DNA of 64,000 nucleotides, from NCBI GenBank assembly GCA_029204225.1, contig CM055107.1:1000237-1064236 (forward strand), given 5' to 3'. Positions 34,100-45,670 of the stretch are shown piece after piece. The position numbers and the translations under genes are program-made. How positions within the stretch are numbered: position 1 is the stretch's first letter; each line of letters starts with the position of its first letter. Origin of the DNA: Diphasiastrum complanatum. Its lineage: Eukaryota > Streptophyta > Lycopodiopsida > Lycopodiales > Lycopodiaceae. A model generated the notes under the pieces. The model ran no database searches. It had not been told where the DNA came from and saw nothing but the letters and a program-made list of their open reading frames with translations.

Positions 34100-34834
34100 G
34101 ACTTAATCTAGTCAACTAAGATCATCCGAACATGATTTGCAGAACCTTTTATATATTGGCTTAGGTCAAATTCTTGCATAAGCTTGCCCCATCGAGCATT
34201 GCTACTTGGGTTATGGATTTGTACATGACTAACCTCTCCAGGGCTTCCCAAGCCCTATCAAGTTTGTTGGTAGGCAAGAACTCTTGTAGTAAGCTTCCTT
34301 GAAAGTTTTCCATGACTGATGTGTCTGCTCAGTCTCCTGGAGGTTCAATCACCACTCGTAGGCCATGGGACCCAAGGACATGCTAGCTTTTAAGGCTTGT
34401 AAGTGGTTAGGGGTTTGCTTCAGTGCATGTATGTTTTTCCACTTGCTGAGGAAAGTTTGAAGTATGTTTGGGTTTCTGTCTTTTTCTTCCCCATTTAAGT
34501 CTTTAAAAATACTAGTGTTTGGTCGGGTATCTCCTGAATCAACGGAAACTGCGGGAGGAGGTACTAGCAATTGAGATGTACTAGGGACTTAGACTGGAGG
34601 AGTAAATGACTTATCCTGTTTAGTTTGCATGCTAGCTAAAGTTTGTTTTAAATTTGCTACTTCGGTTTGTAATTGTTCATATTGTTCTTTAGACACAAAT
34701 TCCTCAGTGTTAAACATTTCATATTCCCCCATCTATGTCTATTGCAATCTTTCCTTTCTGAAAACGAATGGCTTCTTCTTTGAGCTCGTCTATGGCTCTT
34801 CCTAGGGAAACTGGATTTTCCTTGGGAGTCCTCA
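34100..34834 (-). pseudogene. Gypsy gag fragment
   Basis: Begins MRTPKENP at 34834 and is soon interrupted by stops. It recovers with [30 protein letters not shown] and NLQETEQT, nearly identical in layout to residues 110-190 of the young Gag at 16943. The zinc knuckle and protease are missing. Confidence 0.75.
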
Positions 34835-35811
34835 TGGTAGAGTTCGAAGATGAAAGCTAAAACGTAAAAGAAACAGAAAGAAGAAAGGACGAGAACTTAG
34901 CTTTGATGGAAGCCCACTCGCCAATGGAACAGCAAGAGTATTTCCTCAGCTTCTTCAAATAGTTGTGGACCTGGAAGCTTGGCTGCAGCTTCGCTCGCTG
35001 TAGCTTGTTGGAGTGCTTCACTGCAACATGCAATAGGTCCACAAGAAAGGTCAGAATTCACAGCAAGGAGCATGTTATTAGGACAAGAATTTCTTGCAAA
35101 TTGTAGCAGGGATAACAGCTACTGCAGCGATGGTCTGTCAGCAATCTTTGCACCAATTTCTGAAAACAAGAAGATATTGAATCTGATTGGCAACAATATC
35201 ACTGGTTTTGGAAGGTGAAAAATGCCTAGTTTCTACTGGACTGATTGTGCAGGTCCTGCATCGATCTGAGCCAATTTTTAGATGTGAGAAGTGTGCTGGG
35301 AAAACTCTGATAGAGTGCTGGAAACCCTTCTTGAAAAGCGCTAATTCTGGCTGCAACAGGCTGGAAATTGTGCTGGAAAGTGCTGAGGCAAATGCGCTGG
35401 AGACCGGAAGGTAATGTGCTGAAAAAATTAGCATATGTGGCTCAAAAAACCCTGCTAGGAATGCGCTGAAGAAGGCTGAAAAGATGCATTGATCTGCTGA
35501 GAAAAGTGCGACTCAAACTAGTATGCAATGGAGTGCTAGAAAATCTGGAATTGGCTGCTGAATCCCTGGTCAGAAAAGCGCTGGTTCACCCTCCAATGAG
35601 CACTGGAAAAATCCGCAGGTAGGGCGCTGAATCCCTGCTGTCAATGCTCAGAACTGAGGCAATAAATGCACTGGATCAGGCTGAGAAAAGTGCGCCCCTC
35701 CAGCTCTCCGAAGTTGCTCCAAATCTGCCCCAGTAGGAGGCTGGAAATAGTGTGCTGATCCTCCTCCACTTTGACTACAAATTTGCTTGCTCTGATACCA
35801 GTGTTAGGAAC

Positions 35812-36142
35812 AGCATAACCACAGGGAAGGCAAAGCTAGTCTGATCTACCCAGCCTATGCATCCTCTTATAGAATGTGGGTTTGCATGCGAAGTGGCAGT
35901 TACTACTGACATTGACTGGACATGCTGCATGCATGGGTTACTGATGCATGAGGAGTCCCAGTCCACTGGTGAAGGACTGCATGGCCCTCTACTGTCATGC
36001 ATGTGTTTGCATGGGCATTACTGGCCCTCATACCTATTGCATGGTATGCATGCATGCCATTGACTCACACTGTCCTCTGCCCTCCAGTGGTTAGCTGCAC
36101 CTAGAAGTACTGTTGGGTCAGTATAGTTACGGTCTCGTAACA
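35812..36142 (-). repeat. Gypsy LTR, minus strand
   Basis: 331 bp; starts TGTTACGAGACCGTAAC at 36142 and ends CCTAACA at 35812, one base from the primer-binding site. The palindrome found at the start of the young LTR is present here with one changed base pair. Confidence 0.75.
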
Positions 36143-36849
36143 AGGGCTCTAGCAAATGATACTTTGTGTTGCTAGTTTGCCATTCTTCATGGGAGATTGC
36201 TAGATATGCTTTGCAAATTGTCACATTGTGCTTCATTGATGCTAAAATTTGTGATTTTGAGCATAATTAACTTCCCCTCCATCAACCATCATTACTCTCC
36301 TGGACGTTTTTGGATTGGGGACCTGCTTCCTAACTTGCCCTCCATCAACCATTGTTACTCTCCTCAAATATTGTTGGCTGGACATTTTTAGATAAGGGGC
36401 CTGCTTTTCTGAAAGAGGGCCTGCTACTGGTTGTTATTGCTGATTGTGGAGCATCGCTGCGCCATTAGCCTGCGTTGGCTCTTGGAACTGTGAACAAAGG
36501 AATAAGGGAGGCAATGAATTGCGAAGAACTTGGATGCAGGTTGTGATAAGACTCTAATACTGCCTGAATCTATTTATTGCTAAAGTTGGAAGTTGCCTTG
36601 TTGCCTGTTGGAGCATTGACAAATTGCTGCCAAATGTGGAGGGCCTGATTGTCAAAAGCCATAGCTGCTGAAACAAAGGTACAGAGAGATTGATCACATC
36701 ATTTCTCTTCAATGTAGTGTTGTGATTATTCTTGCACTATCAATCAGTGGGAGAGATGGATAGCACCCCGACAAAGGTTAACACTTGATATTGGCCAAAA
36801 ACGGTGAAGTCCTATCAATCCAGAATAGCTAGACTATCGTAGGACAACA
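36143..36849. repeat. Unannotated; ~64-bp partial tandem duplication
   Basis: CCCTCCATCAACCAT...TACTCTCCT...GG(A/G)G-ACCTGCTT is repeated at 36271-36330 and 36331-36404. Otherwise no gene or element could be supported. Confidence 0.5.
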
Positions 36850-37450
36850 GGATGTTACATGTGAGATGAAAGGGCTAATGGAAAAATCTGAAAACCATCT
36901 TAAGCTTGTTTCGAGCTGGAAAGAATGTTTACACCTACAAATAGCCAAAATCCTTTTTGAAAATCAACAAATCAAGGATGACAATCAAAGGATTATCAGA
37001 AAAATTGTGGTCTTTAAATAAGAAGAAGAACTCCTTTGACATCAAATTGAGTCAATAGAAGAAACGACCAAAATACCTACACTCCATTGATGCTACCACC
37101 AAGATTGAAGCTCTAAAACTTAAACTTGGACAACACAAGATGGAAACCATGACTTGGGCATTGGTAGTGGGAAAAGGTAACGGCAAATTGGAAGCTCCTA
37201 TAGCTTAGGTAATTTCAGCTATGCTTTCGGAGGAGAAGTTACGAGAGTGGGAAGCTCTCAACAAAAAGAGTACAAGGGGTACCTTGTATTGACAACACAT
37301 TGCAAGAAGTAAATTAATTCATAAAGACCACTTTGGGCCTTACGAACCCCAAAGTTGAGATGGCAAAGTGTATCCAAGGGCAAGTACGATATGTAGTGAT
37401 AGGCCGATATGATTATTGCCTAGATGGAAATTAGAGAAGAAATTGTGCTC
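36850..37450 (+). pseudogene. Old LINE ORF1 relic
   Basis: In broken frames the plus strand gives KIEALKLKLGQHKMETMTWA, VISAMLSEEKLREWE, then FIKTTLGLTNPKVEMAKC and QVRYVVIGRYDYCL. These line up in order with ELETKVEKQHEEALSWAS, VISATISEEKSRDQK, FLDITLGHKTKGLDTAWR and DVATLILRFTSLE of the intact ORF1 at 26010-27437. Many substitutions and several stops make it an ancient copy. Confidence 0.5.
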
Positions 37451-40152
37451 TCTTAGGGCATGATTGGTATGTAGGCCTTGTCAGAGTGCAAGCTTGGGAG
37501 ATGAAGTTAGGAGGTGAAGAAGATTCGCCTTATTTGAGGTAGTTTGAAATAATCAAAGCTTTGAATTTGAGGTTAGTATCTGAACCGGACAGCTATTTAG
37601 TGACTAGGATTGCTTGTTGGTATTTGCATGAATTGGCATGGACAATGTACATCATTCTAGTTGGGCCCTACTTTGAGAAATTTCTACCAAGGGGCAGATG
37701 ATATGCACTAGTAGGATGCTTAGATAGATTTGTGCCATCAAAGGTGTGAGCATGAGTGAGCTTGGGCCATGGTGGTATGGGACACCAAAGATTCAAAGCC
37801 AAGAGTGTTAACTCAAGGTGATTAGTCACTAGTTCCAGAGTTGCAAGTGGGCTAGGTTGGATCCTATCGAGTCAATAACACAGACCTCCTCAATATGTTT
37901 CGAAAGAAAGCTACAAGAGTACCTCAAGTTGGGGTACTTAATTGTTCACTCATCATCTAACCTCTTAGTGATTAAGGATGGCATTTTAAAAAAATGGATC
38001 TTATAGATCGCATTTATGCATTGTGGCAATGTAGAACTTGGGAGCGAATCTCTGGGATTTGCCTATGATGGTATAGGATGATTATCATGTCAGGCTATGA
38101 GAGAAGTGCATGGAGAACCTCGATCAAATTGTGGCGGTAGAGGGTGTTCTTGTGGATCCTGGCTAAAGTGGTCGTGAATTTTGTGCGTTATTTCCTAGGT
38201 AGTTGTTGCCATGTTGGACCAATAGCGAACAGGTAATATTGTTGTATGGCACGGTGGCTTGATACTTATATAGAAGGTAATTCTTTGGACTAGCAGTCTA
38301 AGATTGGGAGGAACATTCATTTCATCTGACTAATGTTGGGGTGTTGAGCTTAAGGGGACAATCTTGTAACAGGGAACAATGATGAAAATCGTTCCTCTTC
38401 TTCTAATGATTCCGACACTCCAGTATGAGATGGAGGTAGATGTTACTGGTCTATCAAACACTTTTCCCTCAATCAATTGACTACTAGGAAGTTGGAAAAA
38501 AACTCTAACCTCCGTCTATGAGCTAGAATGAAGTATTTCTGTTCAAAATGAGCTGAAATCCTCTTTTTTTCTAGTCATGAAGTCATAGTTTTCAGAAACA
38601 TTTTCCACATGACTTGTAGATTCCATGGGAAACAAGAAATGGATACAAGAAATAGAGAATGCCACGTAAGCGGAATATGGTTAAATTTTTTGGAATTCAT
38701 AGTTGTAACGAATTCCATTGGTTAAATATTTGTTAGATTTTCATAGAGATAATATGATGACATACGTTTCCGAGGTAGGAATTTTGTTTTCAACATGACA
38801 AAAAACCCCTAACCTTGTCCAAAACATGGGGCAAGTGGTTTCCTAGAACTATGGAGTACTAGATCTCCTACGCAAAAAAAAAAATGTTATCCCTCAACTT
38901 TGGAAAGTGCTCTGTACCAAGTTATGAGCAAGATCACACAAGGCATCACATAATACCAAAATAGATAGTAAATTGATGATCTCATAGTAATATCCAACTA
39001 ATAACACTAAGCAATTGTCAACTTGATGATGTGGAGGCAGTCGGACATGGCATGGAAATACATTGCTAAAGCATATTCTACAAAGATTTTTAGAAGAGTC
39101 TCCCATCAATGAATTCTCAACAGCCAACATCAAATATTGAATGACTAATGGAGGCCTTACTTATCCATGGAGGCCATTGAACCAACCTTGTAGGAAGCTA
39201 CAAGATTGGAATGTAAATTAGCACAAATTTCAAGAGGATGTAGTGCCCGACCACATAGCTCTTATTGCTTAGTCTTATTTAAATGGACCCAGCTTAATGA
39301 ATCAATTAGTAATGAGTTAGGGGTCCTAATAAATACGGCCCTAGTGATAAGGCCCTAAATTATATTGACAACTAGGGTACTACCCTTAAAGGTAGGTGAA
39401 TTTGAGGTCCCATCCCACTGGCCCAAAGGCTAGCCATTTTGTTTTGTCCTTTGGGGATGTCACAGTTGTAATGCTACACAAATGGGATTTTAACACCCGT
39501 TGCACTTCTACTCAGCAAAAATGACTCTTTATTATCTTATCCGGGGTCATGTAAGACCTCCTATTTTACTTGTAGATTCCTTAGAGTGCTCTTCCGAGAC
39601 TTAAGATGGGGACATCAAATTTGTTCATATGTTGCTTCTTGAAGACTATATTGATATGAGATTTTTCTGACCTTGTTCTTACATTTCAAATAGTGCTTAT
39701 AGGTGGCAATCAAGAACTAACATAGAAGTTCTAACTTACTGCTTGCTTCTTTATCGCCTAACTGTGAAGCTAAAGATATTTCTTCTCTTTTCTCAACTTG
39801 TAGGGTTATAATATGTGTTTCTTACATTAAAGCCTGTTGGATCTCTGACTCCTAGATGCATATTGGCAGATTGTTGTATTGCTTGTGCCTTATGGCCGCC
39901 ACTTAGTTATAAGTCATGAGTCTGTTAATGTTTTTCTTTCAAGCTTAGGTTCCATAGAATCAGTATATTGCATATTATAGTTAGCTATTTTGACCTGTAA
40001 TGCAGTATGCACACTACAAGTGAACAATTTATTCTCGTAAATAACAGATAAGGTAGTTTGGCATCTTTTCCTGGCTGAACCTCTTCACGACTTTTGGATA
40101 CTTTTCTGAGGTGTGTCCCAAAACAGGAGCTCATGATCTTTTGGTATCTCAG
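37451..40152. other. No recognisable gene
   Basis: 2.7 kb of moderately AT-rich DNA with stops in all frames. No LTR ends, retroelement motifs or inverted repeats were found by eye. In the gene model it is the last part of nucleotidase intron 1. Confidence 0.4.
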
Positions 40153-40376
40153 GGCAACCAACTTCATGTCACATGAGTTTTTTGAAATGGTGGGGCAGCA
40201 AACTTGATGTTGAGAAACAGATTTTCTGCAACAGATCATTGAACATGAAAAGCATTGTGGCTATTGGATTTGATATGGATTACACACTGGCCCAATACAA
40301 GCCTGATTCTTTTGAGTCATTAGCTTATAAGGGCACCATTATGAAGCTTGTTCATGATCTTGGATATCCCAAAGAG
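40153..40376 (+). CDS. 5'-nucleotidase (HAD family) exon with catalytic motif I
   Basis: Acceptor CTCAG|GG at 40152 and donor GAG|GTTTGC at 40377. The exon encodes EKQIFCNRSLNMKSIVAIGF, then DMDYTLAQYKPDSFESLAYK and LVHDLGYPKE. DMDYT (40272-40286) is the HAD nucleophile motif D-x-D-x-T/V. The text is characteristic of plant IMP/GMP-type 5'-nucleotidases (5_nucleotid/NT5DC family), which remove phosphate from purine nucleoside monophosphates using an Asp nucleophile and Mg2+. Exons 2-7 join in matching phases (0, 0, 2, 2, 2), giving one continuous reading frame. The gene lacks HAD motifs III and IV here because the 3' exons lie beyond 57557 and outside the window. Confidence 0.9.
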
Positions 40377-40992
40377 GTTTGCTTCCAATTTTCCCTTCTT
40401 TTTGACTTCACATATTTGACTTGATTTACTAACCTATATCTCGACCCTCTCTTGTTTGTTTCTGGCATGTTTTTTTAAATTTTCTGATGCAACCTGTAAA
40501 TTTTTGCATCTAACATATAACTTTGGCTACTTATCACAGACCTCTTTTCAATTTTCTCATGCAATCTAGAAATCTTTCCATGTAACATATATCTTTGGCC
40601 ACGTTCTCTACAGCTCTATATCTCCTCATTTGGAGAGTTCAGAGACAAGTGCCACCGTCATTTTATGCCAGTCTTTCAGTTCCTAACTTTGACAAGCCTT
40701 TGTGAAACTGAAAATGACACAATCTTGGGACATTAATGACCTTTATGTGACCCATTTTTATGTATGATGTATTTCAACATTTTTAAGACCCTTTTTACAA
40801 ACCTTAAGAGCAAGTTCTGACAAACACATGCTGGATGGTTTTGATTTCATCACCTTAATGGGATGCACACTTAAAGAATGCATCTCTCGTAACAACATAC
40901 AGTGTACATAGAATAGTCAAAACCTGAAATTTCTTTTTGAGGTAAAAAACCATAATGGTGCTTTATTATCTTACCTCTTTCCTTAGAAACCC

Positions 40993-41016
40993 GTTCCGAC
41001 CCTTTTGGGTCGGAAC
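40993..41016. repeat. Perfect 10-bp inverted repeat in intron 2
   Basis: GTTCCGACCC, TTTT, GGGTCGGAAC. Further GTTCCG/GGAAC pieces occur at about 41025 and 41382 (GTTCTGGAACGCGTGGAAC), suggesting a small foldback element of about 400 bp between them. Confidence 0.7.
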
Positions 41017-41797
41017 ATACTGTACGTTCCGGAATGTACTGGGTCAGAACATTTTTGTTGTTGTTGTTCTGAACATCTATTACAGCTGCGGCTACCTGTG
41101 GAGAACTCAAGTCCATTCCAGGGATGGACGAGCCATAGAGAATGAAAGGGAAATCAATATAAATTATTCAAGCTAATCGGAAGCTCGAACTAACCAGGAG
41201 AACGTAACTGGTTGTAGTAGCTTAACTGGGAGGTCAGCACACAAACACTTCCAAGCAGATTCAATCAGAGCTGAGCGAGGTAGAGAATGTCGGATTTGAT
41301 GGCAGGAAGAGCGATAATCTCAAATGCTTTTTCCTTTGTTAAAAAATACGTATTTTAATTTTTTTTTGGTCATGTTCCGTTCTGGAACGCGTGGAACGGG
41401 CAACTAAGCCTCTAGGCTCTTTCTTACATGCTTTTATTTTTCAAAAGTTGAATTTATATTTGATATGCTTGCGTACACTACACCATCAAAACTTGATGCT
41501 TACCCTTTCTTCTAATGTTCCACTGATGAAAGAAAGTCACTAGTATGATAAAGCATGAACCCATTGCATTAGTCATTCTTTATGATGATAATACCTGGTA
41601 CCTACCATCTTTTACTTTTGAAATGACCTGTTTGCAAAAGGTCCAAAAAATTTGTCCCTGAAATAGAGTTCTTAAAAAATGGTAAGTAATTTATCCTCCA
41701 ATGAAAGACCTCCTTTCCTCTCATTTGAGGTTAGGAGTCCAATCAGACATACAAGAAAAAAAGAATTTGTAACTGATTCACATTTTGAGGGTTGCAG

Positions 41798-41875
41798 CTG
41801 CTAAAATGGACATTTGACTGGAAGTACATGGTGAGAGGCCTTGTTGTTGACAAAAGGAGGGGAAACATTCTCAAG
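41798..41875 (+). CDS. 5'-nucleotidase exon 3
   Basis: Acceptor TTGCAG|CTG, donor AAG|GTGACT, phase 0 on both sides. The 26 codons read LLKWTFDWKYMVRGLVVDKR then RGNILK, a conserved block directly after GYPKE in this family. Confidence 0.9.
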
Positions 41876-42224
41876 GTGACTATTTTGCATTCATGTCTCT
41901 CCAGGTGATCTTTCTTGTAGATCTTTTTGTGAAAGTTCAAATTTACATTCTGGAGCAAAAAGTATATAAAAATACATAGCAGTTTGCACTTGGATTAGCA
42001 TTATCAGAAAGCATATGAATATTTCAGCTAGACAGTTCTATTTCTTTGCTTTCTTGTATATCCCTTTCTGTGGACCTCAAGGAGAGGAGAGGAGGTTCTG
42101 ACCAACATGCCACTTTGTTGGAAGTTAAACGTCTTGTAGATATGAAGTCTGATTTTTATGGACTAAGTCAAGCATTTCTTGAAAAAAAACTCTTCAATTA
42201 ATGTGTTTTGAAGCTGATTTTCAG

Positions 42225-42445
42225 ATGGATCGTCACAAATACGTGAAAGTGGCCTACCATGGATTCTGTGAGCTGTCAAGGGAAGAACGCATGTCAACCT
42301 ATGGGATCACACTTTCTCAAGAATCCTATGATGAGCCTGATTATGCTCTGATTGATACATTATTTTCTCTAGCAGAAGCTTATATCTTTGCTCAGCTAGT
42401 GGACTTCAAAGACTCATTTCCTGAACGCCTACGCCTCATACTGGA
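42225..42445 (+). CDS. 5'-nucleotidase exon 4
   Basis: Acceptor TTTTCAG|ATG, donor GA|GTATGT (phase 2). Encodes MDRHKYVKVAYHGFCELS, ESYDEPDYALIDTLFSLAEA and YIFAQLVDFKDSFPERLR, strongly conserved in plant 5'-nucleotidases. The frame continues open for a few codons past the donor but then stops, so the splice at 42446 is needed to reach exon 5. Confidence 0.88.
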
Positions 42446-43251
42446 GTATGTAATGCAATACCCATAATCAAAAGCCTGTAGTTTAAGATGATCTATTGCA
42501 TTTTCAGCTGACAATAACTACATTGATGGAGCATACCTTCTTTGCTCATGTTTGGAGCAAGCTATTATAATCTTCCATCGCGACTAACCCACTATACATC
42601 AGGAAAAATGCTTCAAAATTTTCCTTGGAAACCTACCTGCTTGCCCAGCCCATCTTCTGAGTCTACCCAGCATGAAAAGACCTTTTGTTTGCTTTATTAT
42701 TTTATTGTGTGAGCTTGAAACTAGGGCTCCCTTTTCGCCCCGCTTTTAACTTTTAAATGATGATGAATATATTTGTCTCTTGTGGCATGTGAACTATCGT
42801 TGCTTACTCTCAATATGTGGAAAGCCTTATTGTATGGGTAAACCTTATATGTTGTTGTTTTTTCCTACTTATAGTTATCGGTGCAAACCTCACTGTCGAT
42901 GTCTCTCTAGGCTTTTGATTTACTTGATAAATCTTTTGGGATGAAAGTCTAAAGCCCACAGGATGAAGGTATTTCATATAGTAACCAATTGAGGTTGATC
43001 TTCTGTGAGAAGCACCTCGTATGTTGTTTTTGCTTGCCAAGTTACATCTATAGTTCTAGAAACCAAATGTTTTTTCTTTGTATGCACTGTAACGTTTACA
43101 CTTGGTGGGTTTTGAGCAATACTGTTGTGTCTCAAATCACAACTAGGCTGAAACCACTATTTTTTTTGTTTATTGCGTCAAATTGCCAGCATCTGTTACT
43201 ATGAAGATAGTTGCATTTCTGTTCTTACTAAGGTTTTATTATGCCACACAG

Positions 43252-43344
43252 CTATGAACAAATGTACAAAGATGTGCGAGCTGCAATAGATTTATGTCAT
43301 CGAGATGGCACAGTAAAACACGCAGTTGCTGACGATCCCAGCAA
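43252..43344 (+). CDS. 5'-nucleotidase exon 5
   Basis: Acceptor CACACAG|C, donor AA|GTATGA, entering and leaving in phase 2. Encodes YEQMYKDVRAAIDLCHRDGT then VKHAVADDPS(K), the helical cap region before motif II. Confidence 0.9.
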
Positions 43345-43559
43345 GTATGATGAACTTTTTTTTTTTGACTTGATATCAAGAGGTTCCTCCATCCTTCCTG
43401 TTGTGTTTTCTTCCAAGAAAATTTGGTTTCATGCATAAAAATTGAGAGTCTTTATATACAATACATCAAAATCGCATGGTGTATGGCCATACTAAAAAGC
43501 ATTAGGAGCAGCAAATAACAGGTGCTTACAAACTCTCACCTTGTGCTGAGCTCTTTCAG

Positions 43560-43643
43560 GTATATCATTGAGGATCAACACGTTTTGCCAATGCTGCAAC
43601 TGCTTCGTGACTCTGGTCGCATGACTTTCCTTGTTACAAATAG
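43560..43643 (+). CDS. 5'-nucleotidase exon 6 with HAD motif II
   Basis: Acceptor CTTTCAG|G, donor AG|GTAAAT (phase 2). Encodes YIIEDQHVLPMLQLLRDSGR followed by MTFLVTN. The Thr of FLVTN is the HAD motif II residue that binds the phosphate. The split codon AG|T joins it to SLWDYT in the exon at 57441, 13.8 kb away. Confidence 0.9.
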
Positions 43644-44509
43644 GTAAATTGACAGCTATAGGCACCTTATTATGCTTTTAGCTCTGAATAAGCATAAAAG
43701 TCAATTCCCAGATGATTTCAGCCCGCATGATGTGTAAATTATCTAATAATGATCAAGCAAAGGCGTAACCACAATCACCAAATAATTTCTGTTTAACAGG
43801 TCATACCTGCTGAAATCATCTCTGAAATTAACTTTTGTAAGCCAAGTATTGATGTCCATGAACTCTTGCTATCGAATTGGTAATGATTATCAGAATGACA
43901 AGACAATTTTCATGAACTAGTTAAGAGTACGTAATCGCTTTAAGCATCACATACAACAATAATGGAGATCAAACTCAAGGATCATATAACGATCTCCAAC
44001 TAAGATCAATGCATGAACAACAATGAGCTGAGCAGGAGAGGATTTGCAGTTCTTTCTGGAGGAGCTACATGTGTCTTCGACAAGGAACTCACAAACTCAA
44101 GGAGCAAAAACAGTCAACTTTTAAATGACAAGAGGGTTATTGTAGTGGGTTTCTTTCCTTGCCTAATCTCAAACTAAGATCTAGTTAATCTAGCATCAAA
44201 GAGACGAAGTTAGCTGTCACGCATAGATTCGTTCCCATGAGAGCGATAGTATAGTTCAGATTTCAACATGAATGGAGGATTCACATCTAACTCTAACATC
44301 CATTAACCCTAAACATTAACACTACATCCATTAACACTACGATTCATTAACACTACGCATCCACAATAAGATAACTTACTCTTTCTCTCTCTCCCTTTCT
44401 CTCTCATGAAAAGTATAATAACATACAATCCCAATAACAATCAAATCCAACAATTAGCAAAATCCAAAGCATGAGAGATGGAGGAAAAGTGATAGAGAGC
44501 AAGGACATT

Positions 44510-44615
44510 CATCAATCCATTTCTGAAGAGAACCAATCTGCTTTATTGAAATGAGGAAATGAACATGTGTAGGAACTCGAGTTGGTCCCTTTTTATAGTA
44601 GAGAGGAGGACCCTG
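44510..44615 (-). repeat. Probable part of gypsy LTR split by the copia insertion
   Basis: On the minus strand TATAAAAAGGG (about 44590-44600) is followed by AATAAAG near 44550, a TATA box and poly(A) signal at LTR-like spacing. Joined to 48740-49028 across the copia element it would form the 3' LTR of the minus-strand gypsy (starting TGTTGGAGGG at 49028). The outer LTR end was not found; a short CATTAACACTAC repeat lies at 44300-44350. Confidence 0.4.
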
Positions 44616-45656
44616 TGTTGAAATATAAACCTAGTTAAATAAATAAAACATAGCACATGGTTTTATTTGGAGGCCAAAGTTTTTAAGGCCCAAATAAACT
44701 TAGGCAGATTTTTTTTACAAACTCATGGAGGGCCTTCTTGCATGATGATGCCACTTGTCCACTTGAGTTTGGTAGACCCCCATGCACATGTGCATGGGGG
44801 AGAATAAGTTAGTTTGCCATCTATCATGACATGCATGCAACATGCAAAATGCATGCATGAGAATTTTGACACTTGGCAATTGCATGCCAAGTATTGTACA
44901 TACTCGAACTCTATTTAATAGAGTCTCCACGAGTTGGAGAGTGTGTTGAATGGAATCATCTTCCATCTTCATCATTTTTCATTTGTCTCCTTGATCTGAA
45001 TACTTGTAGGAGGTCGCATTTGGATCTGATCTGATCTTTTACATGTTTCTCCCTCTCCTCTCTTCAGATTTTGATGAGGACAGTTGCATACTGATCCTTG
45101 GAGAAGAGCGCTACCATTCCTATGCTTTCTAGCTTCAATCAAAGTGTTTCCATGATCAGAACAACCATCATTCAGATCTGATTGGGCACTGGATCCGGAT
45201 TTGCTTGATCCTTCATTTTTTCTTAATGAATTGTCAGAATCAAATGAGATCAATTGCATAAGGTTTCTATTGCATAGGCAGTATCAGTAGAAGCAATCAG
45301 AAGTCAATCTGAATCTGATTTTTCCATTTGCATGTGCAAGTACTAGTCCATGCATATTGCATGCATGCCTCTAGAATTCTTCAGATTTCTTGCATGTTTC
45401 CACAGTTGCTTGCATGTTGATTGCATGTCACTACAGTTGCTTGCATGTTGATTGCATGTCACTACAGTTGCTTGCATGTTGATTGCATGTCACTGTATTT
45501 TCTTGCATGTTGATTACATGTCATTGTATTTGCTTGCATGTTGATTGCATGTTGCTGATTTTGATCTATTTTGAGTTGTAGAAGACCATCGAGGATTCCT
45601 AGGTTGGTAAACCTCGATTTAACGATTCTTTCTATCTCTATTTTCAATTTATAACA
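44616..45656 (+). repeat. Copia 5' LTR with GCATG minisatellite
   Basis: 1041 bp. Near its end (about 45400-45560) TTGCTTGCATGTTGATTGCA/TGTCACTACAG is repeated in tandem with a period near 30 bp. More GCATGCATG motifs lie near 44830 and 45350. Confidence 0.9.
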
Positions 45657-45657
45657 G

Positions 45658-45669
45658 TGGTATCAGAGC
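45658..45669 (+). promoter_or_regulatory. Primer-binding site (tRNA-iMet)
   Basis: TGGTATCAGAGC, exact, one base after the LTR end and two bases before the gag ATG at 45671, so the leader is practically absent. Confidence 0.9.
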
Positions 45670-45670
45670 T

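Larger units (their letters stand above)
33600..36142 (-). mobile_element. Minus-strand Ty3/gypsy relic, chromovirus relative
   Basis: Minus-strand order: LTR 36142-35812, primer site 35810-35799 (TGGTATCAGAGC), leader, gag from about 34834, a large deletion, then the integrase N-terminal finger at about 33950-33620. The LTR start TGTTACGAGACCGTAAC and the gag block [19 protein letters not shown] match the young element at 15782 closely, so this is an older relative. Protease, reverse transcriptase, the integrase core and the 3' LTR are absent. Confidence 0.8.
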
